Positions 37,021 through 45,331 of a DNA stretch of 64,000 nucleotides are shown one piece after another (position 1 is the stretch's first letter; each line of letters opens with the position of its first letter). A program made the position numbers and the translations under genes. The stretch covers positions 1-64,000 of the forward strand of contig NZ_NFKT01000020.1 of the NCBI RefSeq assembly GCF_002160525.1. The letters run 5' to 3'. Below the pieces are notes generated by a model that was given only the letters and a program-made list of their open reading frames with translations, did not search any database and had not been told where the DNA came from. The stretch is from Lachnoclostridium sp. An169 (lineage in GTDB: Bacteria; Bacillota; Clostridia; Lachnospirales; Lachnospiraceae).

Positions 37021-37752
37021 TTGAAACGCAGAACTGTTCTGATTACCGGTTCTTCCCGTGGCATTGGCCGCGCCTGTGCCCTGGCATTTTCCGGAGCCGG
37101 TTATCATGTTTTTATAAATGGCAGAAAATCGAGGGATAAACTGGAAAAGCTGGCGGAAGAGATCCGCTCATCAGGAGGGACTTGTACAGTTCTTCCCGGA
37201 GATGTCAGCAGACCGGAAGACGTGCGCGCTCTCTTCCTCAAAATCGAGGCAGAAACAGATGGTCTGGACGTGCTGGTCAACAATGCCGGGATCGCCTGGT
37301 TTGGACTTCTGACCGATATGACGGATGAAGACTGGAATACAGTCATCAGCACAAACCTCTCTTCGGCATTTTACTGCTGCCGCGCCGCTATTCCATACAT
37401 GGTTTCCCGGAAAAGCGGACGGATTATAAATATCTCCTCCATGTGGGGAACTTCCGGCGCTTCCTGCGAAGCCGCCTATTCCGCCTCAAAAGCAGGACTC
37501 AACGGATTGACAAAAGCCCTTGCCAAAGAACTTGCGCCCAGCAATATTCAGGTAAATGCCATTGCCTGCGGGGTGATCGATACGGATATGAATGCCCGGC
37601 TTGATGCAGAAGAGCGCAGCGCGCTTATGGAAGAAGTTCCGGCAGGAAGATTCGCCTCCCCGGAAGAAGCCGCGAAGATGGTTCTCATGCTGGCCGAAGC
37701 CCCGGAATACCTGACCGGACAGATTATCGGTTTTGACGGGGGATTTATATAA
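37021..37752 (+). CDS. SDR-family oxidoreductase (FabG-like)
   Basis: The 243-residue classical short-chain dehydrogenase/reductase has TGSSRGIGRACA (cofactor loop), NNAGIAWFG, catalytic Ser in INISSMWGTSG and YSASKAGLNG (YxxxK), ending LTGQIIGFDGGFI. The start is TTG with GGAG at 8 nt. It is followed after 24 nt by a PduB-like shell protein, so the pair is probably co-transcribed. A fatty-acid FabG role is possible, but no fab genes are near. Confidence 0.88.
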   Translation: MKRRTVLITGSSRGIGRACALAFSGAGYHVFINGRKSRDKLEKLAEEIRSSGGTCTVLPGDVSRPEDVRALFLKIEAETDGLDVLVNNAGIAWFGLLTDMTDEDWNTVISTNLSSAFYCCRAAIPYMVSRKSGRIINISSMWGTSGASCEAAYSASKAGLNGLTKALAKELAPSNIQVNAIACGVIDTDMNARLDAEERSALMEEVPAGRFASPEEAAKMVLMLAEAPEYLTGQIIGFDGGFI

Positions 37753-37776
37753 ACATAACGGAGGATTTCTACAACT

Positions 37777-38502
37777 ATGATTGATGTAAACAACCTGACG
37801 TCCATTCCCATGGACTGTTCACTTACTGAATTTGTCGGAACGACTGTTCTGGACACTATCGGGCTTGTAATTCCCGGAATCGAGCCCTCTCTTCTGGATA
37901 AAATGAACCTGAAAAAGCAGTACAAAAGTCTCGGTCTGATCAGTTCCCGCACCGGCGCCGCAGGACAGATCAACGCCGTCGATGAGGCGGTAAAATCTAC
38001 CAACACGGAAGTCGTCTCCATCGAACTTCCACGGGACACAAAAGGATGGGGCGGACACGGCTGCTTTATCATCCTCGGCGGCGACAGTGTGTCGGATGTT
38101 CGCCGGGCAGTGGACATTTCCCTGAAATATATTGAAAAATATGCGGGCGAGCTTTACATCAGCCAGGCAGGGCATCTGGAATTCACCTATTCGGCCTGCG
38201 CAGACCGGGCGCTGAACATGGCATTTAACGCGCCGGTGGGGAAGCCCTTCGGATTTTTCTGCGGTTCCCCGGCGGCAATCGGTCTTGTAATGGCAGATCT
38301 GGCAGTCAAATCCTCACCTGTAGAGATCGTAAAGTACATGACACCGGACAACGGCACCAGTCACTCCAACGAGGTGATCGCAGCCGTCACCGGTGACGCG
38401 GACGCGGTGAAAAATGCCGTTCTCACCGCCAGGGAGGTCGGACTGCAGCTTCTTGTATCCCTCGGCAGCTATCCGGAGACACCATCCAGACCATTTCTTT
38501 GA
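37777..38502 (+). CDS. PduB-like bacterial microcompartment shell protein (tandem BMC domain)
   Basis: The 241-residue protein has the PduB/EutL-type trimer sequence: EFVGTTVLDTIGLVIPGIEP, SSRTGAAGQINAVDEAVKST, VVSIELPRDTKGWGGHGCFI, then a second BMC repeat with GKPFGFFCGSPAAIGL. It would be a pore-bearing shell tile. No other shell protein, signature enzyme or activator is in the window, so it is an orphan paired only with the SDR. GGAGG precedes its ATG. It is convergent with the nitroreductase gene. Confidence 0.87.
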   Translation: MIDVNNLTSIPMDCSLTEFVGTTVLDTIGLVIPGIEPSLLDKMNLKKQYKSLGLISSRTGAAGQINAVDEAVKSTNTEVVSIELPRDTKGWGGHGCFIILGGDSVSDVRRAVDISLKYIEKYAGELYISQAGHLEFTYSACADRALNMAFNAPVGKPFGFFCGSPAAIGLVMADLAVKSSPVEIVKYMTPDNGTSHSNEVIAAVTGDADAVKNAVLTAREVGLQLLVSLGSYPETPSRPFL

Positions 38503-38529
38503 CAGTATTCCGGTTTGCTGTGCCGTGCT

Positions 38530-39321
38530 TTATTTCCACTGTATGTCAGCCTTTTTTCTCGGCGCTGTCCTTCTGTATGTAACCGCCGGATATCCCAGCA
38601 GCATACAGCAGGCCGCCGGGAGGTCCGGTATGCCAAGCCACTCTTTCGCCTTCGGACATGCCTCCACTACGCTCTGAAGGTATCCGTCAAAGAGCACTCC
38701 CAGACCTTCGGCAACAGCCATCGTCTCCATATTCGCCGCTGCCAGCCCGGCGTCCAGGGTATTTTCCGCACCGATCACCACGCAGACCGGAGCATTAAAG
38801 AACAGGCCGTCATCCGCCCTGTCTTTCCTTCTTTTCCGGTACATGAACTTGAACAGCATGGAATAGTGGGGCATTGTCTTTTTGATACTCTCTGCCATCC
38901 GGGGCACTTCCTCCCAGAGAAGATCCTTAAATTCTTCCAGATGTTCCTGGACCACGATAAAGCGGCATCCCTGCCGGTTCTTTGCGGTTTCCGTGTACCG
39001 TCCCGCCTGAAGGATGCGTTCCAGTTTCTCCTGCTCCACATGCTGGTCTTTATATCTGCGGATACTCCGGCGGAATTTCAGGGCATGCAGAAAATGCTCC
39101 GGTTCCAGATGAAACTTCTCCGCATCATACTCTTCCACTTCATCCATGTCGTATTCCGGAATTGCCACGGCTCTCACCGGACAGACTGCCACGCAGTGTC
39201 CGCACTGAATGCATTCCGGTGTGTAAACAGCCTTTCCTTCCTCCAGCTTCAGTCTGTCTGCAGGACAGTCGCTTACGCACTGCCCGCAGCCAATACATTT
39301 TTCTCTGTCTATTACAATCAT
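38530..39321 (-). CDS. Ferredoxin-nitroreductase fusion protein
   Basis: The 263-residue protein has two N-terminal 4Fe-4S motifs (CIGCGQCVSDCP, CIQCGHCVAVCP) fused to an FMN nitroreductase domain (FRRSIRRYKDQHV, AGRYTETAKNRQ, MAVAEGLGVLFDGY). It likely transfers electrons from ferredoxin clusters to an FMN substrate site. The open frame runs 25 codons upstream, but MIVIDREKC is the normal family start. The substrate is unknown. Confidence 0.88.
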   Translation of the reverse strand: MIVIDREKCIGCGQCVSDCPADRLKLEEGKAVYTPECIQCGHCVAVCPVRAVAIPEYDMDEVEEYDAEKFHLEPEHFLHALKFRRSIRRYKDQHVEQEKLERILQAGRYTETAKNRQGCRFIVVQEHLEEFKDLLWEEVPRMAESIKKTMPHYSMLFKFMYRKRRKDRADDGLFFNAPVCVVIGAENTLDAGLAAANMETMAVAEGLGVLFDGYLQSVVEACPKAKEWLGIPDLPAACCMLLGYPAVTYRRTAPRKKADIQWK

Positions 39322-39420
39322 TGTCTGTCCTCCTGATACTCTTTGCACTTCTTCTCTTGCGTTTCTCTTCTTTCCGCTTCTCATCCTGCACTTCACCTGT
39401 AAGTTGCGCCGCGCACTTTC

Positions 39421-40659
39421 TTATACCCTGCCATATATCTCCGGCGGCACATACGCTTTTACCGCGATTCCCTCCGGCACATACTCCTCGGAAACAAGCT
39501 GTCCCCTGCTTCGGATCAGCTGGATTTTTCCGGCCTCTCCAAAGTCATACAGCCTCTCAATATAAATCTGGTCTTTCCGGATAATCTCAAGGAGAGCTTC
39601 CTTCAGTTCATCCAGTCCCTGTCCGGTTTTGGCAGAAGTCAGAATGGAATAGTCCGCCTGAAAATCCCGCTGATTCACCGGATGTTCCAGACGGTCCTGC
39701 TTATTGAACAGCGTTACTACCGGTTTCCCCTCCGCTCCAAGCTGGCGCAGCGTCTCATACACCACATGCATCTGCGTATCCATCTGTGGATTAGACGCAT
39801 CCACAACATGGATGATAATATCGGCATACTTTGCCTCTTCCAGTGTACTCTTAAATGCTTCCACGAGATGATGGGGAAGTTTCCGTATAAAACCGACTGT
39901 ATCGGTGATCAGGATTTCCTGGGTATTGTCAAGCATCAGCGAGCGGGTTGTGGTATCCAGTGTGGAAAACAGCATGGCATCCTCCAGAATTCCCGCATCG
40001 GTCAGGGCATTTTCAATACTGCTCTTTCCCGCTGAAGTGTATCCCACAAGAGCAGCCACTTTCAGTCCGGAATTTCTTCGCTGCGCACGGATAAGATCCC
40101 GGTGGCGCTCCACGTCTTTCAGCTCCCGCTTAAGGCGGCTGATGCGCTCCCGGATAAGCCTGCGGTCCATCTCCAGCTTCTTTTCTCCGGGACCTCTCGT
40201 CCCGATTCCGCCGCCCAGACGGGACAGCGATTTTCCAAGCCCCGAAAGCCGGGAGGCACGGTAGCGCAACTGTGCCAGTTCCACCTGGATCTTTCCTTCT
40301 CCGGACACTGCACGTGCAGCAAAAATATCCAGAATCAGAAGGGTCCGGTCCATAATTTTTACTGACAGGGCTTCTTCCAGGTTCCCAAGCTGTGCGCTGG
40401 TCAGCTCATCATCACAGATAATTCCCGTGGCGTCAGTCTCCCAGATCAGATCCTTAAGTTCCTCAATCTTCCCTTTTCCCACATACGTCCCCGGATGAAC
40501 GGACTCTCTCGCCTGAATCACTCTTCCCGCCACCTGTGCGCCCGCCGTTTTTGCAAGTTCAGCGAGTTCGTCCAGGGACTGATCCGCAGGGATCTCGCCG
40601 CCTGCCTCCACAGCTACGAGAATTACCCGCTCCTCAACATGTTCCATATCATACAACAT
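39421..40659 (-). CDS. hflX: GTPase HflX
   Basis: The 412-residue ribosome-splitting GTPase has the N-terminal domain with GTYVGKGKIEELKDLI, the signature GGIGTRGPGEKKLEMDRR, G1 GYTSAGKSS, G3 DTVGFIRKLPHHLVEAFKS and G4 LFNKQD. It rescues stalled ribosomes. Length is normal. It is co-directional with the methyltransferase upstream. Confidence 0.95.
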   Translation of the reverse strand: MLYDMEHVEERVILVAVEAGGEIPADQSLDELAELAKTAGAQVAGRVIQARESVHPGTYVGKGKIEELKDLIWETDATGIICDDELTSAQLGNLEEALSVKIMDRTLLILDIFAARAVSGEGKIQVELAQLRYRASRLSGLGKSLSRLGGGIGTRGPGEKKLEMDRRLIRERISRLKRELKDVERHRDLIRAQRRNSGLKVAALVGYTSAGKSSIENALTDAGILEDAMLFSTLDTTTRSLMLDNTQEILITDTVGFIRKLPHHLVEAFKSTLEEAKYADIIIHVVDASNPQMDTQMHVVYETLRQLGAEGKPVVTLFNKQDRLEHPVNQRDFQADYSILTSAKTGQGLDELKEALLEIIRKDQIYIERLYDFGEAGKIQLIRSRGQLVSEEYVPEGIAVKAYVPPEIYGRV

Positions 40660-40681
40660 AAGTTCGTTCCTCTGTCTTTCC

Positions 40682-41257
40682 TTATTTTAACCGGATAACA
40701 AACACCGGAAGCGGCGGATCGTTTTTCCTGTTATAAAATTCATGTATCAGTACAAGCCATTTCCCGGGATCCAGATTTTTCAGATATCCGAGCAGTGCTT
40801 CCTTTTCTTCATAGCCTGTATCTCCTCCGCTGTAGATGCACAGCCCCATCACCCCTCCTGTTTTCAGAAGGTCAAGTCCCTGTTTCACTGCCATAAGGCT
40901 TGTCTCTGCCTTTGTCGCCAGACTGTGATCTCCTCCCGGCAGATAGCCGAAATTAAACATAATCACGCTGATCTTTTCCCGGACATATGAGGACATATGC
41001 TCGTGTCCGCCGCAGATTAATACGGCACGATCCTCACATCCTGCTTCTGTCAGACGGCGGCGGGTGTTTTCCACGGCTGTCTCCTGTACGTCAAAAGCAT
41101 ATACTTTTCCTGCCCTTCCCACATTCTGACAGAGGAAAAGAGTATCATTCCCGTTTCCGCAGGTAGCGTCAACACAGCAGTCTCCTTCACAGATATAGTC
41201 TGCAAGAAAATGGTGACAATATTCTGTTATCTGGTATTTCGTTCTGAAATCGGACAT
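40682..41257 (-). CDS. mnmM: MnmM/YtqB-like SAM-dependent tRNA methyltransferase
   Basis: The 191-residue class I methyltransferase has motif I VDATCGNGNDTLFL, an acidic VYAFDVQE and VIMFNFGYLPGGDHS, a signature of the YtqB/MnmM family. In Bacillus this enzyme makes the final methylation of mnm5s2U34 in tRNA. ATG 41257 (MSDFRTKYQITEYCH) is preferred over 41281. The gene sits between hflX and the Rpn nuclease gene. Confidence 0.82.
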   Translation of the reverse strand: MSDFRTKYQITEYCHHFLADYICEGDCCVDATCGNGNDTLFLCQNVGRAGKVYAFDVQETAVENTRRRLTEAGCEDRAVLICGGHEHMSSYVREKISVIMFNFGYLPGGDHSLATKAETSLMAVKQGLDLLKTGGVMGLCIYSGGDTGYEEKEALLGYLKNLDPGKWLVLIHEFYNRKNDPPLPVFVIRLK

Positions 41258-41287
41258 GATCTCCTCCTGGTCGTGAAACACGCCGCT

Positions 41288-42241
41288 TTATTGCGACATA
41301 GTCTGCTCCTTATTCCATTCTTCCTGCAACTCTTCTGCTTCTTTCCTGTTTATTTCCAACATGTCTGCCGCCACATCAAGGCTGATTCCGTTTTCCAGCA
41401 TTTTCCCAAGCATTTTCTTCTGCGCAGCCCGTTCCCCCAACTCAAACCCACGCTTTTCTCCGCGCCGTTCCGCACTCCTCATCTGTGTGTTATAATCCAG
41501 GACAGCCCGTTCTCTCGCCTCATACTCCAGCCTCTTTTTCTCATCCATGCTCAGCCTCTTTAATTCATTATAGGCTTCTTCAAAATATTCATCTTTCTCT
41601 GCCATATCTTCGAACTCCTTTTTGGTCTTCCCGCTTAGAAAACGCATCCAGCGGATCACACCTTTCTCGTTCTTATCTTCCTCCGGCAGTTTTTTCAATT
41701 CCAGAATGTGCAGTTCCATCAGGTTCGTATACTGTTCTCCGGTCTCCACATCACATAGGGCAATTTTCCGATAACAGCGATTATCCCGGGGAAAATGAAG
41801 GAAATCAAGGATACTGACATGGATACAGGGTTTTAACACCTCATAGGACTCACCCTTTCGGATCTGCCCGGTATATACCTTGCATTCATAAAACAGAACC
41901 CGGTTCGGCCAGAATTCAAAATACGGAACCTGCATCTCCATGTTGAGTTTTCCGCCGCCTTCCAGTTCCACGCTCACATCAAGAATTCCCAGTTTATCGT
42001 CTCCGGAATCTTTACGCAGCTCTGTAGGGATCAGTGTTGTCCTACGTATCTCCTCCGGATTTTTTCCGAGAACAGCCGCGATAAACCCTTTCCGCACCTT
42101 CTCATTGTTCATCAGCTCTTTAAAGCAGAAATCTACCGTGGGAAGCATAATAAAATCGTCATTCTTTCCGCTGTTTTCCTGGTGTTCTTCATACGTTAAG
42201 TTTTCTTCACGGTCATTGACTTTTCTCTCTTCTTTGTTCAT
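41288..42241 (-). CDS. Rpn family recombination-promoting nuclease/putative transposase
   Basis: The 317-residue PD-(D/E)XK-type protein has MLPTVDFCFKELMNNEKVRK at the nuclease start, KLGILDVSVELEGGGKLNME (active-site D and E) and YTGQIRKGESYEVLKPCIH. The charged, coiled C terminus holds repeated Glu/Arg stretches and GISLDVAADMLEI, typical of the family. These proteins degrade DNA or promote RecA-independent recombination and are often phase-variable or mobile. Confidence 0.88.
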   Translation of the reverse strand: MNKEERKVNDREENLTYEEHQENSGKNDDFIMLPTVDFCFKELMNNEKVRKGFIAAVLGKNPEEIRRTTLIPTELRKDSGDDKLGILDVSVELEGGGKLNMEMQVPYFEFWPNRVLFYECKVYTGQIRKGESYEVLKPCIHVSILDFLHFPRDNRCYRKIALCDVETGEQYTNLMELHILELKKLPEEDKNEKGVIRWMRFLSGKTKKEFEDMAEKDEYFEEAYNELKRLSMDEKKRLEYEARERAVLDYNTQMRSAERRGEKRGFELGERAAQKKMLGKMLENGISLDVAADMLEINRKEAEELQEEWNKEQTMSQ

Positions 42242-42392
42242 ATTGTCCTCTTTATCTTACCACGTTCTCTCCGAAAACACCACCCGTCAGGTTACTGTTC
42301 AAACTCTGGATTATCCCGGCAGAACTGCCGGCTGAATTATTTTTCAGATCTCCTGTCTCAGAGCTGCTCTGTTCAGATTTCTCAGAATGTTT

Positions 42393-42449
42393 GAATGCAC
42401 CCGGAACTTGCTCCATGCCAGACGGCATTTCTATTCTCCGGGTGCATTC
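42393..42449. repeat. Long imperfect hairpin in a 328-nt gene-free stretch
   Basis: GAATGCACCCGGA (42393-42405) is exactly complementary to 42437-42449, with a nested ATGCC/GGCAT hairpin in the loop. It lies between the Rpn nuclease and the radical SAM gene and may terminate the latter's transcript. No convincing coding frame is seen in 42242-42569. Confidence 0.5.
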
Positions 42450-42501
42450 ACCATATCATGATTCACTTTGAATTACAACCACTGTTTTATAAAAAGCAGG
42501 G

Positions 42502-42541
42502 TTATCAACAAACTAACAGAAGTTATGAAAAGTTATCCACA
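42502..42541 (+). other. Two DnaA-box-like sequences
   Basis: TTATCAACA (42502-42510) and an exact consensus TTATCCACA (42533-42541) lie in the same orientation 31 nt apart (start to start) in an AT-rich stretch. Two boxes may bind DnaA weakly. This is not an origin: no dnaA/dnaN genes and no box cluster. The alternative is chance. Confidence 0.35.
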
Positions 42542-42569
42542 TTGTGTTTCTTATTTTTCTCAGTAATCC

Positions 42570-43640
42570 TTAATTATCCAGCGGTTTTCCATAGAGCAGA
42601 TAATTGTACTCCGCCTTTCTGCAGAATCCTTCGGAGATCCTGTCGCAGCCGCCGTTTTCCGCATACAGCAGACCCGGACACCGCTCACAGTACTGCTCGT
42701 ATTTACAGGAACGGCATTCCTCCGGCTGTCTTAAAAGTTCCAGTCTTCCCAGGAGCTGCTCCCAGCACTCCATAAATCTCCCCGGCTGCACCGGAACTGC
42801 CGGTTCACTGAGAAAAGCGCACAGCTGCAGCATTCCATTCCACGTCAGGCAGAATCCTGTCCGATAATTTCCGCACACTTTCAGGAAATCCGTACATGGT
42901 TTTCTCGGGAATTTTCCCCTGCTCTGTGCCCGGATCTGCCGGATCACTTCCGTCGGAGGAAGCTGCCGCTCAATCTCATGGCTTTTCGCGTCTGCCGATG
43001 CTCCCCGGACCGGATTGATCAGACTGGATGTGTGAATGATCGGAAGGCGATTCTGCTCTGCATACCGGTAAATTCCTTCCAGATCACTTTCATTTTCCTT
43101 TGTAACCGTTGCTGCCAGATAGAGCGGAATTCCCGCCTCTCTCAACAGCTCCACCGAGCGCTTCACTCTTGTAAAACCGTCAGGAATCCCGCAGACGCTC
43201 TGATAACTCTCATCGGAGGCGCCATAGAGAGTAAAACGCATCACCCGGGGAGGCCGTTTCACAAGCCAGGAAATCATCTCCTCGTCGAGCAGGTATCCGT
43301 TGGAAAAAATCTGGATCAGAAATCCCATATCGTGAACCGCTTCGTAGATCTCCCGGAAGTCCCGGCGCACGAAGGGTTCGCCGCCTGTAAGCGTCAGTTC
43401 GATCATCCCGGCTCTCTGCAGCTCTTCTGCGATACTGATCCATTCACCTGCAGAAAGCTCCCTGCCCACCGAAGGGATTTCATCCGGTTTCAGATGAACA
43501 TAGCACATATTGCAGTTAAAATTGCATCTGGGTGTGAGCTCAAAGACTCCTTTAAATGGAAGCTTTCTCTCATACGCTGCCTTTCTGATCTGAGACATAT
43601 ATTCGTCCAACCCAAATTCCAGGAATCCACAATCCGGCAT
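42570..43640 (-). CDS. Radical SAM/SPASM-domain protein
   Basis: The 356-residue protein has the radical SAM cluster motif FELTPRCNFNCNMCYVHLK (CxxxCxxC), LTLTGGEPFVRRDF and a C-terminal SPASM-type cysteine set (CGNYRTGFCLTWNGMLQLC; CRSCKYEQYCERCPG). SPASM enzymes often modify ribosomal peptides. Start MPDCGFLEFGLDEYMSQ at 43640 has a GGGGG-containing site; the open frame extends into the DUF2304 gene. It follows that gene by 19 nt and ends the peptide-modification array. Its substrate may carry the W-x-x-P leader motif. Confidence 0.87.
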   Translation of the reverse strand: MPDCGFLEFGLDEYMSQIRKAAYERKLPFKGVFELTPRCNFNCNMCYVHLKPDEIPSVGRELSAGEWISIAEELQRAGMIELTLTGGEPFVRRDFREIYEAVHDMGFLIQIFSNGYLLDEEMISWLVKRPPRVMRFTLYGASDESYQSVCGIPDGFTRVKRSVELLREAGIPLYLAATVTKENESDLEGIYRYAEQNRLPIIHTSSLINPVRGASADAKSHEIERQLPPTEVIRQIRAQSRGKFPRKPCTDFLKVCGNYRTGFCLTWNGMLQLCAFLSEPAVPVQPGRFMECWEQLLGRLELLRQPEECRSCKYEQYCERCPGLLYAENGGCDRISEGFCRKAEYNYLLYGKPLDN

Positions 43641-43659
43641 ATCGTTTTTCCCCCTTCTG

Positions 43660-44133
43660 TCAGCTTTCGCTGTAATATTTGTTCTCCGGATTTTCACGTT
43701 CACATCCCGATCCGGACGTATGGAAATAGCAGATTTTCATCTCCGGTTTCACCCATACTCTTTCCTTTTTCTGTCCTTCGAGTATCTTTTCTTCCGACAC
43801 CTGCACCGCTTTGTCACGGATCGCGAGTTCCTCCACAAGGATCCGGATCTTGTGCTCCATCTGGGAACTCTTGATCGTAAGTTGGAATACCCGCAGCAGC
43901 AGTGCAAAGATAATAAGCAGGAAGACCATGTTTACGGTCGAATAAATCCCAAGTCTCTGAGCCATCCAGTCTGCAGCCTTCGGGAAAATACTGACCAGTA
44001 TCAGGATACAGGAAAACAGGATCCAGAATATCGTGTCATGGGTATCAACCTGCGCTTTTTTCAGTTTTCTTGATATGTAAAAGCAGGTGCCGACGGACGC
44101 CAGTATAAGAATAATCCGCAGAACCAGTGACAT
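43660..44133 (-). CDS. DUF2304 membrane protein with a precursor-like C-terminal tail
   Basis: The 157-residue protein has three helices (about residues 2-20, 33-52, 68-86) and the DUF2304 pattern. DUF2304 genes often sit beside dolichol-phosphate-mannose-synthase-like GT2 genes, as here. Usual members end near residue 115. The extra 40-45 residues include RVWVKPEMKICYFHTSGSG, which matches the W-x-x-P-E-M-K-[VI] leader of the small peptides in this window. The tail holds two cysteines. A fused precursor or a docking motif for the same recognition protein is possible. Confidence 0.75.
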   Translation of the reverse strand: MSLVLRIILILASVGTCFYISRKLKKAQVDTHDTIFWILFSCILILVSIFPKAADWMAQRLGIYSTVNMVFLLIIFALLLRVFQLTIKSSQMEHKIRILVEELAIRDKAVQVSEEKILEGQKKERVWVKPEMKICYFHTSGSGCERENPENKYYSES

Positions 44134-44148
44134 TTCTTTTTCCTCCTC

Positions 44149-44853
44149 CTATCTCAGCCAGTGTACCACCAGAATGGAAGTACAGATATAACACATATAT
44201 TTTATGGAATTGGTAAATGTAAGATAGCTTGCACCGTAAAGCCTCTCGTTCATCACCGCAGGAATCTCGCAGACTTTTGCCCCGCCTTTGAGAAGGGCCG
44301 CCAGTGTATCCGGCTCCGGGTCATAATTCATCTGCATTGCCAGTCTTTTTATCACGGATCTGTCATACAGACGCATTCCCGATGTAGGATCCTTGATCCG
44401 CTTTCCTGTGGCGATCCGTATACTCAGGCTGATCAGCCTGCTGCCGATTTCCCGGAGCGATTTTCCCTTTTTCCCTTCAATGTACCGGGAAGCAATCACA
44501 ATATTACACTTTTTATCTTCTGCACACTTTTCCATAGAAGGAATGAACTCTGCCAGATGCTGTCCGTCCCCGTCAAACTGAACTGCATATTTATACCCGT
44601 TCTGCAGGGCGTAGCGCATCCCCGCCTGAAATGCCCCGGCCAGCCCCAGATTGACCGGCAGATCGAGAATGTTGTATCCTGCCTTCCTGCAGACATTGAG
44701 AGTCCGGTCAGTACTGCCGTCGTTGATAATCAGATAATCATACTGGGGACAGTTTCTCTGCAGGTCTTCAATAACCATATGTATATTCTTCTCTTCGTTG
44801 TATGCCGGTATCACTACAAGCAGTGAACTTCTCTTTTGCTCTTCCTTCATCAC
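44149..44853 (-). CDS. Glycosyltransferase family 2, DPM1-like
   Basis: The 234-residue enzyme has LLVVIPAYNEEKNIHMVIED, LIINDGSTDRTLNV, VQFDGDGQH and the DPTSGMRLYDRSVI segment typical of polyprenyl-phosphate sugar synthases. It would make a polyprenyl-P-linked sugar used outside the membrane, with the DUF2304 protein next to it as likely partner. The start could be Met1 or Met2. Confidence 0.87.
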   Translation of the reverse strand: MMKEEQKRSSLLVVIPAYNEEKNIHMVIEDLQRNCPQYDYLIINDGSTDRTLNVCRKAGYNILDLPVNLGLAGAFQAGMRYALQNGYKYAVQFDGDGQHLAEFIPSMEKCAEDKKCNIVIASRYIEGKKGKSLREIGSRLISLSIRIATGKRIKDPTSGMRLYDRSVIKRLAMQMNYDPEPDTLAALLKGGAKVCEIPAVMNERLYGASYLTFTNSIKYMCYICTSILVVHWLR

Positions 44854-44920
44854 AGTTCCTCATTCCGTGTTTTCTTACATCTGCCGGATCCGCCACAGCC
44901 CGGTGCCATGCTTTATACAG

Positions 44921-44963
44921 GAGAAAAGGGCTTCTGCATCTGTAAAAATGCTCTGCCCTTCTC
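44921..44963 (-). terminator. Hairpin between peptide 2 and the GT2 gene
   Basis: On the minus strand GAGAAGGGC pairs with GCCC-TT-TTCTC around a nested GCAT/ATGC hairpin. It may be a partial terminator that lets the small peptide be made in excess over the following genes. The rest of 44854-45040 shows nothing coding. Confidence 0.45.
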
Positions 44964-45040
44964 TTAAACTCTTAATAGTCAGTTATTTGAACAACCAAAA
45001 CTGATATATTCTCATATCATTGAATATCTAACGTGCTAAG

Positions 45041-45157
45041 CTAAACAGGAAGAGACTGCTGCAAAGTAATCACCTGTGTGCCGTTTCCGCTGTCCGCAAT
45101 ATTCTCATCCATCTTTACATTAAAAACTTTTACTTTCGGATTCTCCCAGCTTTTCAT
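45041..45157 (-). CDS. RiPP-precursor-like peptide 2
   Basis: The 38-residue peptide MKSWENPKVKVFNVKMDENI...ADSG with a short core (NGTQVITLQQSLPV) ends at TAG 45041-45043. A strong GAAGGAGA site 7 nt upstream and its own promoter (45202-45230) support it. It shares with peptide 1 the leader pattern K-x-W-x-x-P-x-[MV]-K-V-F-x-V-K-M-x-E-N-I-A-x-S-G. The core is short and has no cysteine, so it may be truncated or a different product. It lies between the second ugd and the GT2/DUF2304/radical SAM genes. Confidence 0.6.
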   Translation of the reverse strand: MKSWENPKVKVFNVKMDENIADSGNGTQVITLQQSLPV

Positions 45158-45201
45158 CTATATTCTCCTTCCCTTTTATTCCCCATTTGGTTACTACATA
45201 T

Positions 45202-45230
45202 ATACTATCGCTTTTTTTCCGGTTTTGCAA
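45202..45230 (-). promoter_or_regulatory. Promoter of peptide 2
   Basis: TTGCAA (45225-45230) and TAGTAT (45202-45207) on the minus strand have a 17-nt spacer. The peptide ATG follows 45 nt after the -10 box. Confidence 0.55.
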
Positions 45231-45331
45231 CCGTTTTCCTGATTCTTACGCACCCGAAAAATCAGGGAAACGTCAATTCTGTCTGATACAGCCTGCTCCG
45301 GATACTGTTGCAGCTGCTTCGCTGCTCCGGA

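Noticed and set aside
42252..42428. 58-codon minus-strand ORF in the Rpn-radical SAM gap
   Set aside because: No ribosome site, overlaps the long hairpin, and low-complexity Ser/Gly composition; probably chance.
42502..42541. Replication origin
   Set aside because: Only two DnaA boxes, no dnaA/dnaN/rpmH neighbourhood and no AT-rich unwinding stretch.
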